Source of the DNA: Meghimatium bilineatum
Taxonomy: Eukaryota; Mollusca; Gastropoda; Stylommatophora; Philomycidae
Direction of reading: 5' to 3'
DNA: 64,000 nt
Assembly (NCBI GenBank): GCA_034231615.1
Contig: CM067316.1
Coordinates: 66,720,853-66,784,852, forward strand
Below, piece after piece: positions 55,127-64,000 of this stretch. The notes below the pieces were generated by a model. It had not been told where the DNA came from, searched no databases, and saw only the letters and a program-made list of their open reading frames with translations. Position numbers and translations under genes: made by a program. Within the stretch, counting starts at the first letter, position 1. Each line of letters starts with the position of its first letter.

Positions 55127-56799
55127 GACACCATGACTTCTCTATATCTTCTACCTACACATTATCACGGACTAGACACCATGACTTCTCTATATCTCCT
55201 ACCTACACATTATCACGGACTAGACACCATGACTTCTCTATATCTCCTACCTACACATTATCACGGACTAGACACCATGACTTCTCTATATCTTCTACCT
55301 ACACATTATCACGGACTAGACACCATGACTTCTCTATATCTCCTACCTACACATTATCACGGACTAGACACCATGACTTCTCTATATCTCCTACCTACAC
55401 ATTATCACGGACTAGACACCATGACTTCTCTATATCTCCTACCTACACATTATCACGGACTAGACACCATGACTTCTCTATATCTCCTACCTACACATTA
55501 TCACGGACTAGACACCATGACTTCTCTATATCTCCTACCTACACATTATCACGGACTAGACACCATGACTTCTCTATATCTCCTACCTACACATTATCAC
55601 GGACTAGACACCATGACTTCTCTATATCTCCTACCTACACATTATCACGGACTAGACACCATGACTTCTCTATATCTTCTACCTACACATTATCACGGAC
55701 TAGACACCATGACTTCTCTATATCTCCTACCTACACATTATCACGGACTAGACACCATGACTTCTCTATATCTCCTACCTACACATTATCACGGACTAGA
55801 CACCATGACTTCTCTATATCTCCTACCTACACATTATCACGGACTAGACACCATGACTTCTCTATATCTCCTACCTACACATTATCACGGACTAGACACC
55901 ATGACTTCTCTATATCTCCTACCTACACATTATCACGGACTAGACACCATGACTTCTCTATATCTCCTACCTACACATTATCACGGACTAGACACCATGA
56001 CTTCTCTATATCTTCTACCTACACATTATCACGGACTAGACACCATGACTTCTCTATATCTCCTACCTACACATTATCACGGACTAGACACCATGACTTC
56101 TCTATATCTTCTACCTACACATTATCACGGACTAGACACCATGACTTCTCTATATCTCCTACCTACACATTATCACGGACTAGACACCATGACTTCTCTA
56201 TATCTCCTACCTACACATTATCACGGACTAGACACCATGACTTCTCTATATCTTCTACCTACACATTATCACGGACTAGACACCATGACTTCTCTATATC
56301 TTCTACCTACACATTATCACGGACTAGACACCATGACTTCTCTATATCTCCTACCTACACATTATCACGGACTAGACACCATGACTTCTCTATATCTTCT
56401 ACCTACACATTATCACGGACTAGACACCATGACTTCTCTATATCTCCTACCTACACATTATCACGGACTAGACACCATGACTTCTCTATATCTCCTACCT
56501 ACACATTATCACGGACTAGACACCATGACTTCTCTATATCTCCTACCTACACATTATCACGGACTAGACACCATGACTTCTCTATATCTCCTACCTACAC
56601 ATTATCACGGACTAGACACCATGACTTCTCTATATCTCCTACCTACACATTATCACGGACTAGACACCATGACTTCTCTATATCTCCTACCTACACATTA
56701 TCACGGACTAGACACCATGACTTCTCTATATCTCCTACCTACACATTATCACGGACTAGACACCATGACTGCTCTACATCTTCTACTTACCTATGATTG
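55127..56799. repeat. 48-bp satellite, homogeneous array, 35 copies
   Basis: Unit ACACCATGACTTCTCTATAT, CTCCTACCTACACATTATCA, CGGACTAG (48 bp). 34 copies are identical apart from one C/T site (TATCTCCT or TATCTTCT); T occurs in copies 1, 4, 12, 19, 21, 24, 25 and 27. The last copy is degenerate. It is the same family as 50285-51915 but far more uniform. Because 48 is a multiple of 3 and the unit has stops in one + frame only, two frames stay open for 575-578 codons. Confidence 0.97.
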
Positions 56800-57032
56800 T
56801 TACTCACTGGACAGTATATGTGTCCCTATGTAGGTTTGTCATTGTTTGTCCATCTTGATAAAGTATCTGTAATATAAACATTGTCTGCCTTTGTGTATCA
56901 TTGCTACTTATGTTTACTATTAGTTACATTTTTCAAGAATATTCATCTAGTGCGCTGATAGTGCATCCATGTTATTTCCACGAGTTGGAATTTTTCATTG
57001 CTTTATGCTGACAAAATTTGTGTTTCACTCAG

Positions 57033-57132
57033 TGTGAGGGCTGCATCAATCTACAGGAGGAGGCTTCAGCTCGTAGGTTGTCTGAGGCATATTTCTACAA
57101 GCTGTTGGATAGTCTTTTGACGCTCATGAGTG
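57033..57132 (+). CDS. MYBBP1A: MYBBP1A-like gene, internal exon 11
   Basis: 33 codons plus one base, phase 0 to 1, acceptor TTTGTGTTTCACTCAG, donor GTATGT. It encodes CEGCINLQEEASARRLSEAY, then FYKLLDSLLTLMS. The segment A-R-x2-L/A-S-x-A-Y/F-F-x-L-L-x-S/T-L matches the conserved 'AREAVSSAFFSLLQTLS' region of MYBBP1A as I recall it, directly following the exon 10 motif in the family order. The intron before it is 11.4 kb and contains both 48-bp arrays. Confidence 0.84.
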
Positions 57133-57314
57133 GTATGTCTGTAACCATGCTTGTGTTCAATAATTGTGCTACTTTCATGAGTAACTATTGTGTGATATGT
57201 AGATTTTACATATTTATTATGTGATATGTAGATTTCACATACAGATTTCACAAGTATTGTGTGATGTAGATTTGACATATTTATTGTTCTGTAATTACAA
57301 ATTTGTCCTGCTTT

Positions 57315-57374
57315 GTGGCGGAGTGGTACAGAGCGTGTTGTGGCAGGTAAGGTGCTAAGTTCAATTACCGCCAC
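57315..57374 (+). ncRNA. tRNA-derived SINE head or tRNA pseudogene
   Basis: GTGGCGG (57315-57321) pairs perfectly with CCGCCAC (57368-57374) as an acceptor-like stem. TGGCGGAGTGG fits the pol III box A (TRGCNNAGTGG), and AAGTTCAATTACC resembles box B (GGTTCRANNCC). At 60 nt it is too short for a full tRNA and the T-arm does not form, so I take it as the head of a SINE; the body may extend to about 57530. Confidence 0.45.
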
Positions 57375-57534
57375 AGGTAATTGTGCATCCAGATTGTTAT
57401 TCAATTTCAGTTATATGCTTGATTATGAGCTCGTAGATGGCTAATGAGCCCTATTCGAGCTGTAAATGTCCTTGGACAGTTCGGACATGGAATGACGACA
57501 ATAGACGGATCTTATGAAGACTACTAAATTATTA

Positions 57535-57765
57535 ACAGAATAGAACAAGTTGTCTTTGTCATTCTGCGCCTCAGAACAGGACACAAGCGACTCCGCATCC
57601 ACACATATTCAAAGTTCAACATTGGCAAGAAGGCCATGTGTACATTACCTCAGAAGCAGAGCATACTCTTCAGGAATGTCCAGAATATGAAATGCGTATG
57701 CCAACACACTGGCCTAAAGAAACAACAGTGGAAGAAAAGCTCTAAGGATCTCTATACACGTTACA
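57535..57765 (+). mobile_element. Jockey-like LINE, 3' end
   Basis: VFVILRLRTGHKRLRIHTYS, then KFNIGKKA, then LQECPEYEMRMPTHWPKE after a frameshift: the C-terminal box of the jockey-like family also seen at 24330, 63345 and 6430. Confidence 0.75.
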
Positions 57766-57910
57766 ATACAGTCATGCTCATAAAAGAGACAAAATTTCAG
57801 ATATAAACACGTTACAGGCGAATGAAAGAAGAAGAATTTAGTCTTCACATAACTTCTTTTATATTTCGTGAAAATTGAATGAACATAAATGTTTTTCATT
57901 TTGTTATTAG

Positions 57911-57981
57911 GTTCACAGAAAAAATGGGATAAGTTACCCAAATATTTGGACTTGTTGTCTGGACTTGCTTATTATGTGCAG
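57911..57981 (+). CDS. MYBBP1A: MYBBP1A-like gene, internal exon 12
   Basis: Two bases plus 23 codons, phase 1 to 0, acceptor CATTTTGTTATTAG, donor GTAAAC. With the carried-over G it reads GSQKKWDKLPKYLDLLSGLA, then YYVQ. The W-x3-L-x-x-F/Y-L/A-D-L-L pattern corresponds to the conserved 'PWTYHLVQFADLLLNHS' segment of MYBBP1A as I recall it. Confidence 0.82.
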
Positions 57982-58022
57982 GTAAACCAATTGTCACATC
58001 ACTGTTTGTCTATTAATTCATA

Positions 58023-61000
58023 ATGGATTTATTCATTATTTCATCTAGGATGTGGTGTTAGTTATTTTGGCAAGGGAGTCCACACATCAAGATCTTCGCC
58101 GGTGCGATGGAGTATGTGCATCAGAGCTGAAATTGTCATAAGTGTAGCCGTTATTTCACATGATCACAATCCCTAGTACACAAAAATGGCTGGCAAATGA
58201 AAACGTCTTAAACGGGTCGGGGCCAAACGGCAAGGTCGATGTGCTGGAGCAAGGCGCTACAGATCAAAATCATTCGTCTGTCGTTGAAATCGTTATGTGT
58301 GTTGTTCTGGAATGTCGCAAGTGTAGGAAAAAGACTAGATAAATTAATCTACAGCGCAGATATTTTGGTGCTTCAAGAGTCGCGTTTGGGAATGAAAAAC
58401 CGTCTCCAAGTCACAGGCTTTCAAAGTTTCCACCATAGGTGACACCTGGGGCAAGTAATTCTTGTTTACGAAGGCATTGACACTGTCGAGATAGATATGT
58501 CTTAATGGATAGTGATGATATTCAGCTGCAAGCTGTCAGGGTACAAAATGTACAGCTCCCCTTCGTGCTCGTCAACGTGTACGTGTGCAACACCAGCCTG
58601 AACATGCAGGGCTGGAAATCTTTAGGTGAGGTAGTAAAGGAAAATAGAGATGTCATCTTCTGTGGGGATTTTAATGCAAAAGGTAGATCTTGGTGCAATA
58701 CTGCCTCTAAACAGGGAAGAGACTTTGAGGAGGCCTTGATTGATATGAATTTAGTATGCATAAACGATGGGTGCATGACAAGGCTGGCTACTAGGGATGG
58801 CGACGACGACAGTGCAATAGACTTGGATCTAGTGACAGCTGATATTGCATGCAAATGTAGATGGGATGTGCTGGGGTATTACGGCAGTGACCATTTGCCA
58901 TGTTTCTTGTTGGTGGGCAAAGGAAAAAGTAAACAATAGTGAGCTAGAGTTAAGTCCTTCCAGTATGATCGTTGTGGGTCGTCCATCATTTACAGAATTA
59001 GGAAGGAAAAATGTAGGACACACGCCACCAGGGCACATGCGTGGAATCAACCCCCCCCCTGGTGGAATGATGAAGTCAAATGTGCATGGAAAAGCAAATG
59101 TAGTGCAGTTGCAGAGTGGCAAAAGCAATAAAAAAAAGTGACAGCACAACCAGATCTTGTTTCGCAATTAAAACAGACCAAAGATGTCAGGATTCAACAA
59201 TTTAAAGATATCGCTAAAACTGTAAAGGAAAAAATATGGGAAGACTTTTGTCATGAGATTGCAAAAGAAAAGTAATAAAAACTGTTTTGACGCTTGCATA
59301 AATCAATGAACGACCCAAGGAAGCGTATAACAATCCACAATTTTCAAAGCACAGACTTAGTATGGCAGAAGACAGATGAGAATAAGGGTGCAGCACTGCT
59401 CGCTCATTATAAGACACAATGTGGTCAGAGGAATTTAGGGAATTACAATAAAATCATGAAAACAGTCACAGACATGTGCAAGGAGGAAGCTTTGGAAAGC
59501 GATAATGTAATTACTCTTGAAGATATTACAGCTGCACTGAAAAGATCAAGAAACTCAGCGCCAGGACCTGACGGCATTAAGTACAATGATCTCAGAGGCA
59601 GGTCAGATGAGGACCTTAAGGAGCTGGCAATGTTTAACAGAAGTCTTGCAAACAGCACAGTAGAAGAAGACTGGTTGCATAGTTACTTGATCCCACTACC
59701 CAAGCCTGGCAAGTCATGCAAAGATACAGGGTTTCAGACTCATAACCATGCAGAATACTACTGGCAAGTTATTATAAAAGATTGTTGTGTGAAAAGTGTC
59801 CTTACATCTAGAAAAGAATAAGACTACCATCAACATTGAGAGGCTAAAGTCCAGGCAAGCAGACTTGGCACAGCGCTGCCGTGTTCGCGCAGGATGTTTT
59901 CAAACGTTTTGACCAACGAATGGAGACTTACGCTGCTGCAATAGACCTTGAGGATGCTTATAATAGAGTGCCTTTGGATTTCTTGATGACCATAATGCTG
60001 CAACTTCAAGTAAGTCTTTTTATTATCATCCTTTGATTGTCTCTGCACTTTTTCAGAGACATGTTGTTCTTAAGTGTGGGAGTTGGTCTTCATTACCAAC
60101 AGTCATAAACCCAGGACTTCCACAAAGGTCACCTCTGTCCCCAGTACTATTTAATGTGTATATAGTTCAAATTACAAGCTGTCAGATTTCAGGACCAGGG
60201 AAAACCATCTCTTATGCTGATGACATCTTGGTATATAGGCAGGGCAGAGATAGAGAAGCAATTGCCAGGAATTTGCAGAGGCAGCTTGATCGTATAGGGG
60301 AGTGGGGCAATAATTCTGGAGTTTTTGTTAATCCATCAAAAACATAGATAACATGGGTTTCCCTAAATACTCACATAGACAAGTCCATGCCATTGGTTAC
60401 TTTGAGAGGGGATGTCCTCGAGAGAACCAGCTCAATGAAGTACTTGGGGGTTATGTTGGACAGAAGTCTGAGTTTCAAAGAGTATGTTGACCACATCACT
60501 GTAAAGGCATATAAAGGTCTTGCGGTGATGAAAGTTTTGGCTGCTGCTCAATGTGAACAGAGGCTGCTATTTCTGCTGTATCAGGGATTAGCAGTGGTAG
60601 AGTACGCACTGGCAATTCTGACATTGATTCCAACTCAAACAGAAAGATTGGATAGAATCCAGAATGAGGCAATGCGAATCATTTTGGGTTGTACGAGAGA
60701 TACGTCGGCACGGGCTATGCGATACCTACTTAATTGCCCATCTGCAAAGAATACAAATGTGCAGGATGCAGGACTACCTACAAATCACGACTGATAAAGA
60801 GCACCCTCTACACCCAGAAATTATCAAAGTGAAAGTCAGTCGACTTAAGAGAGGAAAGTCGTAGATAAGGCGCACAGAGTATGTTATTAAGAGCTTGTGC
60901 AGATTGGAGGATGTACTACTTGGTGCCGAATGGAGTCTGGCGCCTTCAGATTGTCCAACAGCCTTTGAAGGATTAATAACACTCAATAGAGAATGCCGGG

Positions 61001-61517
61001 AATGGTGTCTGACAGTGGTCGAGTCGGAGGTGCTCGCTCTGATCGTTGAGAATTCCAGGGGAGGTGATATGATTATATATACAGATGGGTCGGCTGAGAG
61101 ACACATGAGTGCCTGGGCCTTCACTGCTCAAAGGTGGGGGAAGAGAGGAAAGTGGTACATTCGATCAGACAAGCAGCATGACAATGGAGATTTTGGCAGT
61201 GACTAAAGCTTTGAAATGGGTGTGATCACAGACTGTCTACGAGCATGCCTGCATACTCAGTGACTCTAGAGCATGATTGTGAAAGTTCAGGCGGGATACA
61301 TTTAGGAACAGTTGCTGGATGCTGTAATGAATTCCTGTGTGCGTAGAGTGACTTCATTTTGTGCCGGGACATGCGGGAGTCCGGTGTAATGAGAGCGGAT
61401 AGGTTCGCCGCCCACGCTGCTACTGTGGCTGTTGGTGGAGCCATGGATGGAGCAGATATTTTTAATGCCCTACAGGAAAACGCGCAAACAAATGACTGTA
61501 CAAGTGACAATGACTCT
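58023..61517 (+). mobile_element. I-like LINE copy A2 (APE, RT, RNase H), 3'-truncated
   Basis: Plus-strand sister of copy A1. Leader MAGK (~58185) followed by a stop; APE with QESRLGMKN, VIFCGDFNAKGRSW (~58650) and GSDHLPCFLLV (~58890), open at 58505-58939; RT with APGPDGIKYNDLRG (~59560), AIDLEDAYNRV (~59940), GLPQRSPLSPVLFNVY (motif B with Gly changed to Arg, ~60115) and SYADDILVY (~60210); thumb YLGVMLDRSLSFKEYVDHI (~60440); RNase H with IYTDGSAERH (~61075), then a broken PGHAGVRGNERAD (~61365). It lacks the last ~260 bp present in A1 and stops at CAATGACTCTTG (61507-61518). Frameshifts at ~58440, 59000-59290, 60010 and 61100 onward. Confidence 0.9.
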
Positions 61518-61727
61518 TGACAAAGACACGTAGTGTGTCTCAGGGTGTGCTTCAATTAGAACAAAGACAGGTAGTGTGCCCCAGGGTGTGTTAAAATTAG
61601 AACAAAGACAGGTAGTGTGCCTCAGGGTGTGTTACAATTAGAACAAAGACAGGTAGTGTGTCTCACTGTGTGCTTAAATTAGAACAAAGACAGGTAGTGT
61701 GTCTCAGTGTGTGCTTAATGTGCCATT
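61518..61727. repeat. 41-bp minisatellite, 5 copies
   Basis: Unit ACAAAGACAGGTAGTGTGCC, TCAGGGTGTGTTACAATTAG, A. It begins exactly at the truncated 3' end of LINE A2 and ends ~20 bp before exon 13. Confidence 0.92.
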
Positions 61728-61748
61728 ATGATATGTGTTGTATTACAG

Positions 61749-61799
61749 GACTTACTCAAGTCAGAGGATGTAGTTCCTATCAAACCCATTCATGAACAG
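61749..61799 (+). CDS. MYBBP1A: MYBBP1A-like gene, internal exon 13
   Basis: A 17-codon exon, phase 0/0, acceptor TGTGTTGTATTACAG, donor GTGAGT. It encodes DLLKSEDVVPIKPIHEQ. It is short and polar and would sit in the variable loop after the 'DLL' segment of exon 12, before the next helix of the family. Strong splice sites and a correct phase support it, but the sequence alone would not identify the gene. No further exon is seen before the end of the window. Confidence 0.6.
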
Positions 61800-62114
61800 G
61801 TGAGTTTCTTTTCATTTACTCCGTACAGGTAAAGTAATCCTATCTCAGTGTTGATTGCTCTATTTCTTATATCACAATGAGAAGCTTAGGGATGACAAAC
61901 AACCCACATACCTCAGAGTTACTTTTGATGATAAGCTCACATGACAGGAACACATAAACAAAGCAACAACAAAAGCCAGGAGGAAGTTAGCTATCCTGAG
62001 AAAACTAAGTGTAACCACATGGGTAGCCTGTGAGAATATACTCCGTAAAGTGTACCAGCAAGGCATAAGACCACACCTGGAATATGGTTCAGCTGTGTGG
62101 TGTCCTGCATCAAG

Positions 62115-62298
62115 CACTACATTTGTTATGCCAAAGACGGATAGTTGGACCATTGGCACAAATAAAATGACGACACAAAGCATTTTCATTTTCTGTGGAC
62201 TACATCCTGCTGGAAATCTAGTAGGACCATTGTCCTGCTACAAGGGAGAACTAGTAGAAGTTTGAGAATGAACGCTGAAGAAGAAGAAACACCACATT
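62115..62298 (+). mobile_element. SINE-like retroposon S1 inside LINE J2
   Basis: Body 62124-62289, starting TGTTATGCCAAAGACGG and ending in (GAA)n. Flanks CACTACATT (62115-62123) and CACCACATT (62290-62298) form the target duplication with one change. It splits the post-RT region of J2. Confidence 0.85.
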
Positions 62299-62844
62299 AC
62301 AAGATCTAGATAAAGTGCAAAAACATGTGCTTAGAATAATGTTGGAAGCAATGAAATCAACACTCATAGTATAGATGCAGAAAATGGGGAGAACGAAAAC
62401 ACTTGGCGGAAGCAGAGATACAAAGGTACTAATACAAGCAGAAAAGTTTCAGTGTATAACAAGTCATCCGGTGAAGGGAAGATTCCAAAATTCAGTAATG
62501 AGGCAACTGAAAAGAAGCAGCTTTATCAACCAAGCTAAACAGCTCTGTAGACAACTTACAGACCTACCTGAAGTTGACAGCCCCTTAAGCTCTGTACCAG
62601 AATAAAGCGCTTGGAATACCAATATAAATTCAGAAACATGTAAAAGGAATACTAAACGAGAATGAACAGAACAGAGTTGCAGCGGGGGACAGTCACCCTC
62701 AGTTTTCTGGATGATGAATATCCACAAGACATATGGGTCAGAGTATACACAGATGGGTCAGCACAGAATAGAGTGAGAAATAGAAGTACAGGTATATATG
62801 AAAAAAAAACACACGCACATACACACAAATATGTATATATACAT

Positions 62845-62845
<1 letters not shown>

Positions 62846-62893
<48 letters not shown>

Positions 62894-62894
62894 T
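62846..62894. repeat. (TA)n then (GA)n microsatellite
   Basis: TA run to 62878, then GAGAGAGAGAGAGA. It lies inside the RNase H region of J2 and interrupts its frame. Confidence 0.95.
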
Positions 62895-63414
62895 AGACAG
62901 AATATCCACACAAACCTAAAGTAACGATCAGAACACCAACAGGAAAATTCTACAATAATTATGATGCAGAAATGCAGGCAATTAGATTGGTTGATACTGA
63001 AACAACTGAAAAACTGCTAACTCCATCCTTTGCCCATAGCCTGTGGTATTCCTGACAAATGCAAAGTCAGTGGTTCAAGCTCTCCAGTATGGAATCTAAC
63101 TGACTTAACAAAAATTTCTTAATAGACTGTCTTACCAGTATAGGGTAACTATGCAGTGGATATCCTCTCGCTGTGGAATACTAGGAAATGAAAAGGAACT
63201 GGCTAAGGAAGGTGCTACCGAAGACCAACTAGATGTACCAATTATCTACCATTAGAAAAAACAGATGATCAAGTCAATAAGAAAGCCACAAACACCAACA
63301 CAAAGATGACTATCGCATTATGAACATAAAAGAAGAATTTATAATTCTATGCCTCAGAATAGGACACAACCGACTCTGTAGTCACATATACACAAAATTC
63401 AAGATTGGCAACAC

Positions 63415-63640
63415 TGCCATATTTACATGTGGACTTGCAGCACAGTATGCCAAGAGGAGTAAGACAAGGCTGCATTTTATCACCAAACCTATTTAATATC
63501 TACACAGAGAATTTCTTTAAAAATTTAGAAGAAATGCCAGGGCTCAAGATCAATGGGAAAATAATAGCCTTAGATATGCAGATGACACCGTTTTTTAGCA
63601 GAAAGTGAACATGAACTACAAAGACTAATAGACCAAGTCA
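63415..63640 (+). mobile_element. RTE-like LINE, RT palm fragment
   Basis: SMPRGVRQGCILSPNLFNIY (RT motif B), then EEMPGLKINGKI and a frameshifted RYADDT (motif C) with LAESEHELQRLIDQV. It begins abruptly after the jockey-like box at 63410, giving an in-line chimera of two unrelated LINEs. Confidence 0.85.
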
Positions 63641-63950
63641 ATCTGTTAATTTTATGTGTTTTAATCTGTTTAATGTGTTTTATGTGTTTAAATTAATCTG
63701 TTAGTTTCATGTGTTATACACATAAATGTATGTATTGTATTTATTAATCTGTTAGTTTCATGTGTTATACACATAAATGTGTGTATTGTATTTATTAATC
63801 TGTTAGTTTATGTGTTATACACATAAATGTGTGTATTGTATTTATTAATCTGTTAGTTTCATGTGTTATATACATAAATGTGTGTATTGTATTTATTAAT
63901 CTGTTAGTTTCATGTGTTATATACATAAATGTATATAAATAACCAAATGG
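63640..63950. repeat. 51-bp minisatellite, ~5 copies
   Basis: Unit TCTGTTAGTTTCATGTGTTA, TACACATAAATGTGTGTATT, GTATTTATTAA, starting at 63697, with a degenerate start at 63640. Confidence 0.92.
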
Positions 63951-64000
63951 TCAGAGGGTGTCCGACAAAGTGGATGGTGCCGCAGTAACCTAATGAACAA

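Larger units (their letters stand above)
61880..63414 (+). mobile_element. Jockey-like LINE copy J2, post-RT and RNase H
   Basis: QPTYLRVTFDDKLT, KARRKLAILRKLSVTTW, YQQGIRPHLEYGSAVWCPAS (61890-62115); a SINE S1 follows; then LQDLDKVQKHVLRIMLEAMK (62300-62355), SFINQAKQLCRQLTDLPEVD. RNase H from ~62700: VRVYTDGSAQNRVRN (Asp motif), DAEMQAIRLVDTE (Glu motif, ~62965), VVFLTNAKSVVQALQ (~63040, where an Asp is expected), and a final GILGNEKELAKEGAT (~63180). It ends with the box LCLRIGHNRLCSHIYTKFKI (63350-63410). Many stops. Confidence 0.82.

Noticed and set aside
55060..56833. Two overlapping ~575-codon ORFs as real protein genes
   Set aside because: Both are made entirely of a 48-bp satellite in frames that happen to lack stops, with flanks from a dead LINE. 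Kept as a finding on the satellite, not as a gene.
57315..57374. A functional tRNA gene
   Set aside because: Only 60 nt long with no proper T-arm or anticodon arm. Better explained as a SINE head or pseudogene.

Overview
The window is animal nuclear DNA. Genes are split by GT-AG introns, and there are many non-LTR retrotransposons, a Penelope-like element, hAT-type and other MITEs, SINE-like retroposons, long (TA)n runs and large minisatellites. There are no bacterial features such as operons, ribosome binding sites or intrinsic terminators. The mix of LINEs (RTE/BovB-like, jockey-like with RNase H, I-like with APE-RT-RNase H) and the SINE style suggest a lophotrochozoan, most likely a mollusc. 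That is an inference from family knowledge; nothing here fixes the species.

The one host gene I can support lies on the + strand and crosses the whole window. Thirteen short internal exons (6124-6195 to 61749-61799) join in frame, each with a GT donor and AG acceptor. Together they give about 446 codons of a helical-repeat protein that I recognise as MYBBP1A (Pol5 / DNA polymerase phi family, nucleolar, ribosome biogenesis). The first and last exons lie outside the window. About 1.3 kb of exon sits in 55.7 kb of gene, so the introns are swollen with repeats.

Layout. 0-6 kb: LINE 3' ends, a 313-bp hAT MITE with an 8-bp target duplication, and a 2-kb satellite of about 77 copies of a 26-bp unit. 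6-15 kb: exons 1-3, small LINE fragments, and a 3.6-kb I-like LINE (minus strand, APE-RT-RNase H) inserted in a minisatellite with a target duplication. 15-25 kb: a 0.9-kb TIR element, exon 4, and a nested complex in which a jockey-like LINE (18.3-24.6 kb) was split by a 2.4-kb unknown insertion holding a SINE and by an RTE-like LINE 3' end. 25-34 kb: SINEs and two copies of a 620-bp retroposon with 13-bp target duplications, exons 5-8, and, between exons 7 and 8, a compact cluster that looks foreign. This cluster holds a 94-aa membrane ORF, a decayed gene made of EsV-1-7-type cysteine repeats (C-x4-C-x16-C-x2-H-x12), and a divergent 59-aa ORF. 34-45 kb: minisatellites, exon 9, a Penelope-like element with its endonuclease part inverted relative to its RT, an RTE endonuclease domain, and LINE 3' ends. 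45-57 kb: exon 10, two arrays of the same 48-bp satellite family on either side of an RTE-like LINE. The second array is highly homogeneous and leaves two reading frames open for about 575 codons. 57-64 kb: exons 11-13, a second copy of the I-like LINE (plus strand), another jockey-like LINE split by a SINE, and a jockey/RTE chimera.

None of the transposon ORFs is intact: all carry stops or frameshifts. The best candidate for something undescribed is the EsV-1-7-like cluster at about 32.2-33.4 kb. That family is known from algae, other protists and large DNA viruses and, as far as I know, is not an ordinary animal gene family.
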